Assembly: GCF_029674545.1 (NCBI RefSeq)
Contig: NZ_CP121354.1
Location: 3,853,001-3,917,000, forward strand
Direction: 5' to 3'
DNA length: 64,000 nt
Source: Mesorhizobium sp. WSM4904
GTDB lineage: Bacteria > Pseudomonadota > Alphaproteobacteria > Rhizobiales > Rhizobiaceae
Part shown: positions 42,889 through 52,758 of the stretch, in pieces
Layout of the letters: the number at the start of each line of letters is the position of its first letter
Numbering within the stretch: position 1 is the stretch's first letter
The notes under the pieces: model-generated
Told to the model about the DNA's origin: nothing
Databases searched by the model: none
The model's input: only the letters and a program-made list of their open reading frames with translations
Position numbers and translations under genes: made by a program

Positions 42889-44946
42889 TCAGATATCCAG
42901 CACGTCGGTCTCGGCGAATTCGGCGCGTTCCTGGATGAAGCGGAAGCGCGCCTCGGGCTTGGTGCCCATCAGCGCGTCGACGGCATCCTTGGTCGCCTCC
43001 TCGGCATCGATCACATCGACCCTGAGCAGCGTGCGCTTCCTCGGGTCCATGGTGGTCTCCTTGAGCTGCGAGGCCATCATCTCGCCAAGGCCCTTGAAGC
43101 GGCCGATCTCGACCTTGCCGCGCCCGGTGAATTCGGTGCGCAGCAACTCGTCCTTGTGCGCGTCGTCACGGGCATAGGCGACCTTGCCGCCCTGACGGAT
43201 CGAATAGAGCGGCGGCACGGCCATGTAGAGGTGGCCGCCACGGACCAGGTTCGGCATCTCCTGATAGAAGAAGGTGATCAAAAGCGAGGCGATGTGCGCG
43301 CCGTCGACGTCGGCATCGGTCATGATGATCACGCGATCGTAGCGCAGGTCCTCGTCGCGATATTTCGAGCGCGTGCCGCAGCCGAGCGCCTGGATCAGGT
43401 CGGAGATCTGCTGGTTGGCGGCAAGCTTGTCGTTGCCGGCGCTGGCGACGTTGAGGATCTTGCCGCGCAGCGGCAGCACCGCCTGGCTGGCGCGGTCGCG
43501 CGCCTGCTTGGCCGAGCCGCCGGCCGAGTCGCCTTCGACGATGAAGATCTCGGCCCCCGCTGCGGCGTTCTGCGTGCAGTCGGCCAGCTTGCCCGGCAGG
43601 CGCAGCTTGCGCACAGCGCTCTTGCGCGACACTTCCTTTTCCTGGCGCCGGCGCACGCGTTCGTCGGCGCGCGCAATCACCCATTCGAGAAGCTTCGAGG
43701 CTTCCTGCGGATTGTCGGCCAGCCAATGATCGAACGGGTCGCGGATGGCGGTTTCGACGATGCGCATCGCCTCGATGGTGGCCAGCCTGTCCTTGGTCTG
43801 GCCGACGAATTCCGGCTCGCGGATGAACACCGACAGCATGCCGGCGGCCGATATCATGACGTCCTCGGTGGTGATGATCGAGGCGCGCTTGTTGCCGATC
43901 AAATCGGCATAGGCGCGAAGGCCGCGGGTCAGCACATTGCGAAAGCCTGCCTCATGCGTTCCGCCTTCGGGGGTGGGAATCGTGTTGCAGTAGGAATTGA
44001 GGAAGCCGTCGCCGCCGAACCAGGTCACCGCCCATTCGAGCGAGCCGTGGCCGCCCTGCTTGTCGCTTTTTCCCGCGAAGACCTCGCGGGTTACCTGGAA
44101 TTCGTCGCCGAGGGTAGCCTTGAGATAGTCCTTCAGGCCGCCCGGGAAATGGAACTCGGCCTTGGCCGGGGTCTGGTCCTTTTCCTTGATCAGCGACGGA
44201 TCGCAGGTCCAGCGGATCTCGACGCCGCCGAACAGATAGGCTTTCGAGCGCGTCATGCGGTAGAGCCGGGCCGGCTCGAAGGCGGCGCCCTTGCCGAAGA
44301 TCTGCTCGTCGGGATGGAAGCGGGTCCTGGTGCCGCGGCGGTTGTGCACCTCGCCGAGATGCTCCAGACCGCTTACCGGAACGCCGCGCGAGAAGCGCTG
44401 ACGATAGAGCTGGCGGCCGCGCGCGACCTCGACCTCGAGGTGATCGGACAGTGCGTTGACAACCGAAACGCCGACGCCGTGCAGACCGCCGGAGGTCTCG
44501 TAGACCTTGGAGTCGAACTTGCCGCCCGAATGCAGCGTCGTCATGATGACTTCGAGGGCCGGCTTCTTGAATTTCGGATGCGGATCGACCGGGATGCCGC
44601 GGCCGTTGTCGGTGACGGTGAGAAACCCGTCGGCCGAAAGCTCGACATCGATGAAGGTGGCATGGCCGGCGACCGCCTCGTCCATCGAATTGTCGATGAC
44701 TTCGGCGAACAGGTGATGCATCGCCTTGTCGTCGGTGCCGCCGATATACATGCCCGGGCGGCGCCGCACCGGTTCCAGCCCCTCCAGCACCTCGATATCG
44801 GCGGCGCTGTAGCTCTCGCTTCCGTCGCGCGAGGCCGTCGAGCGCTTCGCGGCCTGTACGATCGGATCCGCGGCGCGCGATGGCGTGCGCACTGGTTGTG
44901 GCTGCTGCTTTTCCAGGTCGCCGAAAAGGTCGTTTCTATCGTCCAT
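42889..44946 (-). CDS. parE: DNA topoisomerase IV subunit B
   Basis: This 685-residue GHKL ATPase subunit decatenates daughter chromosomes with ParC. The ATP site is intact (EVIDNSMDEAVAGH, TDNGRGIPVDPH, GGLHGVGVSVVNALS). The transducer, then the TOPRIM region (IVEGDSAGGSAKQARDR, LRGKILNVASA, MTDADVDGAHI) follow, ending with the C-terminal KGLGEM motif (GRFKGLGEMMASQLKETTMD). The lack of a GyrB-type insertion in the C-terminal region marks it as ParE rather than GyrB. ParC is not in the window. Confidence 0.96.
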   Translation of the reverse strand: MDDRNDLFGDLEKQQPQPVRTPSRAADPIVQAAKRSTASRDGSESYSAADIEVLEGLEPVRRRPGMYIGGTDDKAMHHLFAEVIDNSMDEAVAGHATFIDVELSADGFLTVTDNGRGIPVDPHPKFKKPALEVIMTTLHSGGKFDSKVYETSGGLHGVGVSVVNALSDHLEVEVARGRQLYRQRFSRGVPVSGLEHLGEVHNRRGTRTRFHPDEQIFGKGAAFEPARLYRMTRSKAYLFGGVEIRWTCDPSLIKEKDQTPAKAEFHFPGGLKDYLKATLGDEFQVTREVFAGKSDKQGGHGSLEWAVTWFGGDGFLNSYCNTIPTPEGGTHEAGFRNVLTRGLRAYADLIGNKRASIITTEDVMISAAGMLSVFIREPEFVGQTKDRLATIEAMRIVETAIRDPFDHWLADNPQEASKLLEWVIARADERVRRRQEKEVSRKSAVRKLRLPGKLADCTQNAAAGAEIFIVEGDSAGGSAKQARDRASQAVLPLRGKILNVASAGNDKLAANQQISDLIQALGCGTRSKYRDEDLRYDRVIIMTDADVDGAHIASLLITFFYQEMPNLVRGGHLYMAVPPLYSIRQGGKVAYARDDAHKDELLRTEFTGRGKVEIGRFKGLGEMMASQLKETTMDPRKRTLLRVDVIDAEEATKDAVDALMGTKPEARFRFIQERAEFAETDVLDI

Positions 44947-45181
44947 GCTGGCCCTAGCGTTGGGTACTGCGAATCACTCCTCGATACTGCCACGCTTTTG
45001 GCGGGCGAACGAGGTTCCTGTTCCGTTCAGGGATCAAAGTCTCTCTTATTCTAAAACCATTCGATAACCAAGCCGCCGGAAATAGGGCGGTCTTCATACC
45101 CTTGGATTCCTGATTCTTTAACAATGACGCCTAGCGTGAGTGGTAACCAACAAAATACCACGGGGCGTCAGGGGTTTCGTT

Positions 45182-46141
45182 GTGAGGGGCAGGGCCATAA
45201 CCATGATCGGCATCGCCGCCGTTTTCGGCGCGATCTCGATCTTTGCCGCGGATTTCTGGGTCAAAAGCCAGGCGAAAGCCCAATCCGAGCTGAAGGTGGC
45301 GTCGATCGCGGCGCCGCAAGAGCCCAAGGTCGAGTTCAAGACCATAGTCGTGGCGAGCGCGCCGCTGCGTTACGGCACCGAGCTCGATCGGTCGCAACTC
45401 ACCGAAATCCCGTGGCCGCAGGATTCCTTGCCGCAAGGCGCCTTCCCGACCATCGACAAGCTGCTTGCCGAAGGCAGCCGGGTGGTGCTGTCGCCGATCG
45501 AGGTCAACGAGCCGGTACTGCTCGCCAAGCTGTCGGGGCCGAATGGCCGCGCGACGCTTTCCAACATGCTGTCGCCAGGCATGCGGGCCGTCACCATCCG
45601 CATCGATGAGATCGCCGGCGTCGGCGGCTTCATCACGCCGGGCGACCGGGTCGACGTCGTGCTGACGCGCGATGCCGGCGAAATCCAGGAAGTGGCCAAG
45701 AACGCCCAAGGGGCGGCCGGCTCGACGGTCACGTCCGAAATCGTCGTTTCCGATGCCAGGGTGCTTTCGGTCGGCCAGGGCGCCGACGAGCGCAAGACCG
45801 AGCCGCAGGTCGCCAATTCCGTGACCCTCGAGGTGACGAACGAAGGGGCACAGAAGGTCGCGCTTGCCCGCACCGTCGGCACCTTGTCGCTGTCCTTGCG
45901 GTCCGCCGCCGACGCCAGCGCCAGCAGCAATGGGCTCACCACCATCTCTTCCTTCGGCGGCTCGGTTGCCGCGCGCGCGGAGGCAAGCGCCGCCTCGCTG
46001 GTCAATGCGGTGGCAAAGGAGCCGGAAGGGCCAAAATTCAAGACGGTGATCGTGTCGCGCGGCGAGAAGGTCGAGGAATACAAGGTTCTTTCCAAGCAAG
46101 CCGAGGGAGACGTCGTTCCTTCCAAGGAACAAGAACAATAG
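45182..46141 (+). CDS. cpaB: Flp pilus assembly protein CpaB/RcpC
   Basis: This 319-residue protein is the Flp pilus assembly CpaB (SAF-domain) protein of the Tad secretion system. It has an N-terminal membrane segment (ITMIGIAAVFGAISIFAADF), an SAF domain (APLRYGTELDRSQLTEIPWP, NEPVLLAKLSG, MRAVTIRID, VGGFITPGDRVDVVLTRD) and a Gln/Glu-rich C-terminus. The GTG at 45182 with AGGGG spacing is favoured; starts at 45140 (GTG) and 45203 (ATG) are possible. It is the first gene of the cluster in this window. Confidence 0.93.
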   Translation: MRGRAITMIGIAAVFGAISIFAADFWVKSQAKAQSELKVASIAAPQEPKVEFKTIVVASAPLRYGTELDRSQLTEIPWPQDSLPQGAFPTIDKLLAEGSRVVLSPIEVNEPVLLAKLSGPNGRATLSNMLSPGMRAVTIRIDEIAGVGGFITPGDRVDVVLTRDAGEIQEVAKNAQGAAGSTVTSEIVVSDARVLSVGQGADERKTEPQVANSVTLEVTNEGAQKVALARTVGTLSLSLRSAADASASSNGLTTISSFGGSVAARAEASAASLVNAVAKEPEGPKFKTVIVSRGEKVEEYKVLSKQAEGDVVPSKEQEQ

Positions 46142-46169
46142 CCGGTGGGGACCGGCCGGGGACGGGACA

Positions 46170-47618
46170 ATGCCTGTGTTGAACAAAGAACGGACAACCA
46201 GAAGGCTGCGCCTTCTGCGCGCGATGGCTGCGGCCGCCTTCCTGGCAGGCGCAGGAACGCTTGCCTTTGGGGCGCCGGCCCGGGCAAACAACGATGTCGT
46301 CTACGTCTCGGCGACCAAGAATGCCTCGATCAAGGTCGCCAAGGGCAAGCCCAAGACGATCATGACGAGCGCCGCCTTCTACCAGATCGTCATCGGCGAT
46401 CCAGAGATCGCCAACGTCAACCCGCTGACCGACAAGTCCTTCTATGTGCTGGGCAACAATCTCGGCACCACCGGCATCGCGCTGTTCGACCAGAACAAGC
46501 AGCTCGTCGGCACCATCGACGTCGAGGTGACGCTGGATACCGACCAGCTCGCAAGCACCATCCGCGCCAGCGTGCCGGATGCCAAGATCAGGGTCGGTTC
46601 GGCCAACGGCCGCGTGGTGCTGTCGGGTGAGGCCGACGACGCGGTCGCGGCCGAGAAGGCGAGCAAGATCGCGTCGCGCTTCTCGGGCAACGAGGAAGTG
46701 ATCAACTCGGTCAACATCTCGTCCTCGCAGCAGGTTCAGCTCAATGTCCGATTTGTCGAGATCAACCGCCAGGCGGGACAAGATCTCGGCGCCAAATACG
46801 GGGCCAACTTTGCCTTCGGCATGGGCGGCCGTGACGTCATCCTTGATCCCGGCACCGTGCCGACGGCCGGCACCGGCGAGATCATCGGCCGGTTGCTCTC
46901 CAACGGCGTTTCGATCGATATCGCCATCAAGGCGCTCGAAGAGCGCGGTCTGGCCCGGCGGCTGGCCGAGCCGAACCTGATCGCCCGCTCGGGCCAGACG
47001 GCAAGCTTCCTCGCCGGCGGCGAGTTTCCGATCCCGGTCTCCGAGGACAACGGCAAGATCAGCGTCACCTATAAGAAATACGGCGTCGGCCTGGATTTCA
47101 CGCCGACCGTGCTCAAGGATGGGCTGGTCAGCCTGGATATCGCGCCTGAAGTGTCCTCGATCGACACTTCTGCCTCCATCCAAGTCAGCAACGGCATTTC
47201 CATTCCGGCTTTCATCGTGCGCCGCGCCAAGACGTCGGTCGACCTGAAGAACGGCCAGAGCTTCATGATCGCCGGCCTTTTGCAGTCGCAGAACGACATC
47301 ACGACCTCGCGTCTGCCGGGGCTCGGCAAGCTGCCGGTGCTGGGCTCGCTGTTCTCCTCGAAGTCCTATCAGCGGCGCGAGACCGACCTCGTGATCATCG
47401 TCACACCTTATCTGGTCAAGCCGGTCGACCCGTCGAAGAAGATGGTCGAGCCGACCGACGGAACGCAGCCGCCAAGCAATGTCGACTACTTCCTGAACAA
47501 CAACGAGGAAGTGAGCGCCTCGGCGCCCAAGCGCCCGGTGGCGTTGGCCGACGGCAGTGTGGCCCGTCCGGCGGCCGCCACGACCTCCGGCCACTTTCTC
47601 GATCTGCCGAAGGACTGA
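46170..47618 (+). CDS. cpaC: Flp pilus secretin CpaC/RcpA
   Basis: This 482-residue protein forms the outer membrane secretin ring of the Tad pilus. A signal peptide (about 1-38, cleavage after ARA) is followed by an N-terminal pilus-assembly domain, BON-like segments (VRVGSANGRVVLSGEADDAVAA) and a type II/III secretin domain with VLLDPGTVPTAG-like and VEINRQAGQDLG motifs. It ends with the conserved LPGLGKLPVLGSLFSSKSYQ and the ETDLVIIVTPYLV motif. A GGGGACGGGACA site precedes the ATG. Confidence 0.96.
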   Translation: MPVLNKERTTRRLRLLRAMAAAAFLAGAGTLAFGAPARANNDVVYVSATKNASIKVAKGKPKTIMTSAAFYQIVIGDPEIANVNPLTDKSFYVLGNNLGTTGIALFDQNKQLVGTIDVEVTLDTDQLASTIRASVPDAKIRVGSANGRVVLSGEADDAVAAEKASKIASRFSGNEEVINSVNISSSQQVQLNVRFVEINRQAGQDLGAKYGANFAFGMGGRDVILDPGTVPTAGTGEIIGRLLSNGVSIDIAIKALEERGLARRLAEPNLIARSGQTASFLAGGEFPIPVSEDNGKISVTYKKYGVGLDFTPTVLKDGLVSLDIAPEVSSIDTSASIQVSNGISIPAFIVRRAKTSVDLKNGQSFMIAGLLQSQNDITTSRLPGLGKLPVLGSLFSSKSYQRRETDLVIIVTPYLVKPVDPSKKMVEPTDGTQPPSNVDYFLNNNEEVSASAPKRPVALADGSVARPAAATTSGHFLDLPKD

Positions 47619-47622
47619 GCTC

Positions 47623-47898
47623 ATGCGTCTGGCTCCCTGTATCGCTCTGCTGCTTGCCGGTGCCTTCGCAGGCTGCACCAGCGACGACTACGTGCGCAGC
47701 GAAGGCGTGACGACGGCTGCCGGCAACGCCCAGGCGTCGAACACGGTCATGCAGATGGTCGACCCCTGGCAGTACGGCGTCCAGAACACCAGGCTTCTGG
47801 TGCCGGCCCAAAGCACGAGCCCCACGGCCGGCGCCGCCGGCGCGAAAGCCGGTTCGGAGTCGGCATCGACGACATCGGCATCGACGACATCAAACTGA
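47623..47898 (+). CDS. Small lipoprotein in the cpaD position of the Tad cluster
   Basis: This 91-residue protein has a lipoprotein signal with lipobox FAGC near residue 17, then SDDYVRSEGVTTAAGNAQA and a Ser/Thr/Ala-rich tail. The stretch QMVDPWQYGVQNTRLLVPAQ is the only conserved-looking part. It sits where CpaD (usually about 200 residues) lies in Caulobacter and other Tad loci. It probably replaces CpaD as the secretin-associated lipoprotein, although no CpaD sequence motif is visible. The start follows the cpaC stop by four bases. Confidence 0.7.
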   Translation: MRLAPCIALLLAGAFAGCTSDDYVRSEGVTTAAGNAQASNTVMQMVDPWQYGVQNTRLLVPAQSTSPTAGAAGAKAGSESASTTSASTTSN

Positions 47899-47911
47899 TT
47901 GGCTGGCGATC

Positions 47912-49126
47912 ATGGCATCCGGCACCAAGACAAAGAAGATCCTGCTCGTTTCAACCGACAGGGCGTTCTCGCAGGACACGCGGACGGCTTTCGCAGCCTC
48001 CGAGGTCATCGAGCTTTTGACAGTCGAGAGAAGCGTCAACGAGCTTCGCGGTGAAGTCCAGGAAGCCGAGTTCGGTGCCGTCATCGTCGACATGGATGCA
48101 GCCAAGCTCGAGGAGATCGAGTCGCTGCAGCGCATCATGCGCCGGCTCGAAGGCCGGGTTCCGGTGGTCGTCGTCACCCAGGAATTCAATGCGGCGGCGG
48201 TGCGCATCCTGGTGCAGCTCAAGGTCGCCGACTTCCTGGTCAAGCCGATCACCACCGCAGACCTGGTGCGTTCCGTCATCCGCGCGCTGCAGGGGCCGGG
48301 GCGCGAGGAAAACACCGAGTCTCAGATCTACACCTTCATGCCGGCCGCCGGCGGCGTCGGCACCACCACGCTTGCGCTCCAGACCGCCTTCCAGCTGCAT
48401 CATTCGGTGACGCGCGGCGCCTCTACCTGCGTGGTCGACCTCAATTTCCAGCAGGGCGCCTGTGCCGAATATCTCGATCTCGAGCCGCGCTTCGACATCA
48501 CCGAAATCGAGAACCAGCCCGAACGCCTCGACCGGCAGCTGCTTGATGTCATGCTCTCAAAGCATGCGAGCGGGCTCTGCGTGCTGGCCGCGCCGACGCG
48601 TCCCTCGGAAATGCGTTCGTTCAAGACCGATGTCGTGGTGCGCATGCTCGACCTCGTCTCGGCCTATTTCGACAATGTCGTCATCGACATGCCGCGCACC
48701 TGGTTCCCATGGACCGAGACGGTGCTGCTCGGCTCCAACAAGCTCTATATCGTGGCCGAGATGACGGTGCCTTGCCTGCGCCACACGCAGCGTCTCATCC
48801 AGGCCATCTACGAGACTGCCGGCAAGGAAGTGAGGCCCAACGTCATCGTCAACCGCTTCGAGCAGAAGATGTTCGACAGCGGCATCAAGCAGGCCGATGT
48901 CCAGGACATTCTCGGCGAACATTTCGTCGGCGGCATCTCCAACAACTACCGGCTGGTGCGCGAGGCAGTCGACCGGGGCGTGCCGCTGCACGACATCGAC
49001 CCCAACGCCAATGTCGTCAACGACCTGAAGAAGATCATCCTGCCTGAGGAGGCGGTGACGACGACGGCAAAATCGAAGTCGCTGTTCGGCCTCGGCAAGG
49101 GCCTCTTGAAGAGGAGAGCAGGATGA
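47912..49126 (+). CDS. cpaE: Pilus assembly ATPase-like CpaE
   Basis: This 404-residue MinD/ParA-like protein acts in Flp pilus assembly and localisation. It has an N-terminal receiver-like domain (about 10-130, EFGAVIVDMDAAKLEE, LKVADFLVKPITTADLV) and a C-terminal deviant Walker-A domain (AAGGVGTTTLALQTAF). The Asp in ACAEYLDLEP follows, as does a CpaE-typical NVIVNRFEQKMFDSGIK. The start ATG follows weak ribosome sequence. It overlaps cpaF by four bases. Confidence 0.93.
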   Translation: MASGTKTKKILLVSTDRAFSQDTRTAFAASEVIELLTVERSVNELRGEVQEAEFGAVIVDMDAAKLEEIESLQRIMRRLEGRVPVVVVTQEFNAAAVRILVQLKVADFLVKPITTADLVRSVIRALQGPGREENTESQIYTFMPAAGGVGTTTLALQTAFQLHHSVTRGASTCVVDLNFQQGACAEYLDLEPRFDITEIENQPERLDRQLLDVMLSKHASGLCVLAAPTRPSEMRSFKTDVVVRMLDLVSAYFDNVVIDMPRTWFPWTETVLLGSNKLYIVAEMTVPCLRHTQRLIQAIYETAGKEVRPNVIVNRFEQKMFDSGIKQADVQDILGEHFVGGISNNYRLVREAVDRGVPLHDIDPNANVVNDLKKIILPEEAVTTTAKSKSLFGLGKGLLKRRAG

Positions 49127-50544
49127 GCAGCCGCTTCTCCAACCTGCAGAATCGCGACGTCCGTCCGCTGCGCCCGCCCGAACCCGCGCCCGTTGCGCAC
49201 CATGCCGTGGTCATTCCGACGACCCGCAAGCCGGCTCCGCCGAAGCCGGATGCGGCACCGGCAAAAAGCGCCAACAAGGTGCTTGACGCGCGCGTGCGCA
49301 TCCACCGCATGCTGCTCGAGGAGATCAACCTCGTCGCGCTGGAGCGGCTGCCCAAGGATGAAATGCGCCGTCAGGTGCATGAGTTCGTCTCGGAAAAGAC
49401 GCGCGAGGAGCGGATGGCGATCAACACTGCCGAGCTCGACGCCCTGGTCGACGACATCGTCGACGAGATGGTCGGCCTCGGCCCGCTGGAGCCGCTGCTC
49501 AAGGACCCCGAGATCAACGACATCCTTATCAACGGTCACCAGAACTGCTTCGTCGAAAAACGCGGCAAGCTGCAGCAGGTTCACATCCCGTTCAAGGACG
49601 AAGCGCATCTACTTAGGATCATTAACAAAATCGTCGCTGCAGTCGGACGCCGGGTCGATGAATCGCAGCCGATGGTCGACGCCCGCATGCTCGACGGCTC
49701 GCGTTTCAACGCCGCCATCCGGCCGGTCGGCGTCGACGGGCCGCTGGTGTCGATCCGCAAATTCTCCAAGAACAAGCTCGGCCTGCACAAGCTGGTCGAG
49801 TTCGGCGCCATCACCCAGAACATGGCCGAGGTGCTGGCGGCGGCCGTGCATGCGCGCAAGACCACGATCATCTCCGGCGGTACAGGTACCGGCAAGACGA
49901 CGATGCTCAACGCATTGTCGGCCTTCATTCCCGAGGACGAGCGGTTGATCACCATCGAGGACGCGGCCGAGCTGCAGCTGCAGCAACCGCATGTCGCGCG
50001 CATGGAAACGCGGCCCGCGAACATCGAGGGTCATGGCGAGCTGAAGCAGCGCGACCTGGTCAAGAACGCGCTGCGCATGCGGCCCGACCGCGTCATCCTC
50101 GGCGAGTGCCGCGGCGAGGAGGCCTTCGACATGCTGCAGGCGATGAACACCGGCCATGAAGGTTCGATGGCGACCATCCACGCCAACACGCCGCGCGACG
50201 CCATCTCCCGCCTCGAGCAGATGCTCGGCATGACCGGCATGCCGATGACGGTGCAGTCGATCCGCAGCCAGATCGCCAGCGCCCTCGACATCATCGTGCA
50301 GCTGACGCGCCTGTCCGACGGCAAGCGCAAGGTGACCAGCGTCGCCGAGGTGACGGGCATGGAAGGCGACGTCATCCAGATGCAGGAGATCTTCCGCTTC
50401 GTGCGCACCGGCATGGAGGCCGACGGCAAGATCGTCGGTCATTTCGAGGCGACGGGCATCCGTCCGCGCTTCCTTGAGGACCTGCGCAACATGGGCATAG
50501 AATTTCCGGGCAAGTATTTCGAACCCGGCCGGCCGCAGGAGTAG
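49123..50544 (+). CDS. cpaF: Pilus assembly ATPase CpaF/TadA
   Basis: This 473-residue type II/IV secretion NTPase powers Tad pilus extrusion and retraction. Its Walker A is [19 protein letters not shown], with the Asp-box [11 protein letters not shown], the His-box [14 protein letters not shown] and Walker B in [18 protein letters not shown]. The N-terminal domain (about 40-150) has [17 protein letters not shown]. It overlaps cpaE by four bases and is followed three bases later by tadB. Confidence 0.97.
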   Translation: MSSRFSNLQNRDVRPLRPPEPAPVAHHAVVIPTTRKPAPPKPDAAPAKSANKVLDARVRIHRMLLEEINLVALERLPKDEMRRQVHEFVSEKTREERMAINTAELDALVDDIVDEMVGLGPLEPLLKDPEINDILINGHQNCFVEKRGKLQQVHIPFKDEAHLLRIINKIVAAVGRRVDESQPMVDARMLDGSRFNAAIRPVGVDGPLVSIRKFSKNKLGLHKLVEFGAITQNMAEVLAAAVHARKTTIISGGTGTGKTTMLNALSAFIPEDERLITIEDAAELQLQQPHVARMETRPANIEGHGELKQRDLVKNALRMRPDRVILGECRGEEAFDMLQAMNTGHEGSMATIHANTPRDAISRLEQMLGMTGMPMTVQSIRSQIASALDIIVQLTRLSDGKRKVTSVAEVTGMEGDVIQMQEIFRFVRTGMEADGKIVGHFEATGIRPRFLEDLRNMGIEFPGKYFEPGRPQE

Positions 50545-50547
50545 CCG

Positions 50548-51513
50548 GTGCTCGAGGGGTTCGGTCCGATCTACGCCGTCTACGCCGCTGCTGCGCTCAC
50601 CGGCATCATGGTCGCCGAAGGCTGCTACCTGCTCTATGCCGGCCGCAGCGACAAGCGCACGGCGATCAACCGCCGCATGAAGCTGGCGGAGAACAAGATC
50701 AGCCAGGAGCAGGTGCTGATCCAGTTGCGCAAGGAGCGCGGCGTCGAGGGCGGCGCGTCCCTGTTTTCCCTCGATCGCTTCCGCGCTTTGCGCACGCAGT
50801 CCGGCATGATCACGCCGTTGCCCAAATTCCTCATGATCACGTCTGGGGCGGCTTTCGCGCTGGCCCTTTTCGCCATGTGGTACGGCCTGCCCTTGCTTTT
50901 CGGGCTGGTCCTGTTCGCCGTGTTGCTGCCGATCCTGCCGGTGATGGCGTTGCGCTTTCTGCGCAAGCGCCGGCATAAGCGCTTCGGCCTGCAACTGCCG
51001 GAAGCGCTGGAGCTGATCACGCGCGGCCTCAAGGCCGGCCACCCGGTGCCGGTGGCGATCGCGATGGTGGCGCGTGAGATGGCCGATCCGATCGGCACCG
51101 AGTTCGGCGTCGTGGCCGACGAGGTGACCTACGGCTCCGATCTGGTCTCGGCGCTCAACAACCTTTTCGAGCGGGTCGGCCACGAAGACCTGCCGTTGTT
51201 CGTCACCGCCGTGTCGATCCAAAGCAGTTCCGGCGGCAATCTGCGCGAGATCCTGGACGGGCTGTCGGCGACGATCCGCGAGCGCGGCAAGCTGCGGCGC
51301 AAGGTGCGCGCGATTTCTACCGAGGGCCGCATGTCGGCCTATATCCTGACCGCCGTGCCGGTGCTTTTGTTCACCGCCATCATGGCGCTCATGCCGCAAT
51401 TCTACCGGGAAGTGTGGGGGATACCGAAGACCTGGTACATGCTGGGCGGCTCCATCCTGTGGCTGCTGCTTGGCAACGCCATCATGTTCAAGATGTCGAA
51501 TTTCAGGTTCTGA
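50548..51513 (+). CDS. tadB: Tad pilus inner membrane platform protein TadB
   Basis: This 321-residue type II secretion F-family protein is one of two inner membrane platform subunits. N-terminal helix about 10-30, a helix pair about 85-140 (GLPLLFGLVLFAVLLPILPVM) and a C-terminal pair (ILTAVPVLLFTAIMALMP and MLGGSILWLLLGNAIMF) frame a T2SF domain with LELITRGLKAGHPVPVAIAM and FVTAVSIQSSSGGNL. The start is GTG 50548, three bases after the cpaF stop; it has weak ribosome sequence and probably depends on coupling. Confidence 0.93.
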   Translation: MLEGFGPIYAVYAAAALTGIMVAEGCYLLYAGRSDKRTAINRRMKLAENKISQEQVLIQLRKERGVEGGASLFSLDRFRALRTQSGMITPLPKFLMITSGAAFALALFAMWYGLPLLFGLVLFAVLLPILPVMALRFLRKRRHKRFGLQLPEALELITRGLKAGHPVPVAIAMVAREMADPIGTEFGVVADEVTYGSDLVSALNNLFERVGHEDLPLFVTAVSIQSSSGGNLREILDGLSATIRERGKLRRKVRAISTEGRMSAYILTAVPVLLFTAIMALMPQFYREVWGIPKTWYMLGGSILWLLLGNAIMFKMSNFRF

Positions 51514-51514
51514 G

Positions 51515-52480
51515 ATGGAGGACATCATCCGCTTCCTTGCCTCGCTCGCGCCGACATCGCTGATGCCGGTGGCGGTGCTGCTGCTGGTGCTGGGCGGCGG
51601 CGCGATGGCCTGGCCGCTGGTCGTCGCCAAGGGCGATCGCAACGAGGTCAAGCGCCGGCTGAAGGTCGAGGTGGTCCAGCCGATCGAGCAGGCGGAGCCG
51701 GCGGCGCCCAGGAAGAACGCAAACGCCGTGCGCGAGAAGGCGGTGAGGCGGGCGCAGGAATTCTACGCCAAGAGCGACCCGGAGAACGTCGCACGGTTGC
51801 GCATGAAGCTCATCCAGGCCGGCTACATGGAGCCGCGCGCCGTCGGCATGTTCTTCCTGATCCGCTTTGCCGCTCTGGTCGGCGTCGCGCTTGGCGCGTT
51901 CCTAGTCAACCATTGGGCGGCCAGCGCCGAGTCGACCATGACCAGCCGCTGGACCTTCATCATCCTGTCGGGTGCGGCAGGCTATTTCCTGCCGGGCCTG
52001 GTACTGACGCAGAAGGTGCGGGAAAAGATGCGCGAATACCGCAACGGCTTTCCCGACTTCATGGATCTGATGATCGTCTGCTCCGACGCCGGCATGAGCA
52101 TGGAGGCCGGCATCGAGCGCGTCTCGAAGGAACTGGCAAAGACCTATCCGTCGCTCAGCCAGAACCTGCAGCTGGTGTCGCTGGAGCTCAGGGCCGGCCG
52201 CAGCCTCGACGATGCGTTGAAGGCGCTCGCGGACCGATTGAGCCTTGATGAGGTCCGTTCCTTCGCGACGCTGTTGCAGCAGTCCAAGGAACTCGGCACC
52301 AGCCTGTCGGGCGCGCTGCGCGTCTTTTCCGACGAGATGCGCCACAAGCGCATGTCGCTTGCCGAGGAGAAGGCGCACGCCCTGCCGGCCAAGATGTCGG
52401 TGCCGGTGACGGTGTGCATCCTGCCGGTGGTGCTGATGGTCGCCATCATTCCCATCGTCGTGAAGCTGACGGCGCACTGA
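51515..52480 (+). CDS. tadC: Tad pilus inner membrane platform protein TadC
   Basis: This 321-residue second T2SF-domain platform protein has a hydrophobic N-terminus (SLMPVAVLLLVLGGGAMAWPL), two central helices (FLIRFAALVGVALGAFLV, FIILSGAAGYFLPGLVL) and one at the C-terminus (VPVTVCILPVVLMVAIIPIV). The domain carries FPDFMDLMIVCSDAGMSMEAGI and LLQQSKELGTSLSGAL. The ATG overlaps nothing; it lies one base past the tadB stop. The stop is followed immediately by a repeat element, which separates it from tadD. Confidence 0.93.
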   Translation: MEDIIRFLASLAPTSLMPVAVLLLVLGGGAMAWPLVVAKGDRNEVKRRLKVEVVQPIEQAEPAAPRKNANAVREKAVRRAQEFYAKSDPENVARLRMKLIQAGYMEPRAVGMFFLIRFAALVGVALGAFLVNHWAASAESTMTSRWTFIILSGAAGYFLPGLVLTQKVREKMREYRNGFPDFMDLMIVCSDAGMSMEAGIERVSKELAKTYPSLSQNLQLVSLELRAGRSLDDALKALADRLSLDEVRSFATLLQQSKELGTSLSGALRVFSDEMRHKRMSLAEEKAHALPAKMSVPVTVCILPVVLMVAIIPIVVKLTAH

Positions 52481-52481
52481 G

Positions 52482-52620
52482 GCATGTTGATATTCAGGTG
52501 ATGCCGGCCTGCAAGCGGCAGTTTTCTGGCGCTTCCGGTGCTCACGTACCTAAAGTACGTTCCGCTCCGGTTCTCGAAAACCACCACTTTCGGCTCAGCC
52601 TGACCTGAATCTCAACATGC
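52482..52620 (+). repeat. Element with 18-base terminal inverted repeats, copy 2
   Basis: A 139-base element starts one base after the tadC stop. Its ends, GCATGTTGATATTCAGGT and ACCTGAATCTCAACATGC, are inverted repeats matching at 17 of 18 positions. The core includes ACGTAC / GTACGT around CTAAA. The first copy, at 25804, shows a compensatory change in that stem. The form is MITE-like but has no coding sequence. The remaining 52621-52758 holds only the tadD upstream region. Confidence 0.8.
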
Positions 52621-52758
52621 CTCAAGCTCCGCGTACTGGTTAACGCATCCCTTGCACGCAACTGAAATTTAGGAGCTTTTCGGCACCGAAGCTTAATCGC
52701 TGTGGTTTATGGTCCTTACTGAAGAACGACCCGGCAAATCGGGCGATGGGGCAGGGGC

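Noticed and set aside
41125..45054. An open frame of about 1,300 codons on the plus strand across parE and the FUSC gene
   Set aside because: It is antisense to two well-supported genes, with Arg/Asp/His-rich low-complexity translation. Long antisense frames are expected at this GC content and codon usage.
45121..45181. A CtrA-like TTAAC half-site before cpaB
   Set aside because: Only a half-site is present; GGTTAAC-type half-sites are frequent by chance.
49609..51651. A 680-codon minus frame opposite cpaF and tadB
   Set aside because: Antisense to well-supported Tad genes, with His/Arg-rich composition.
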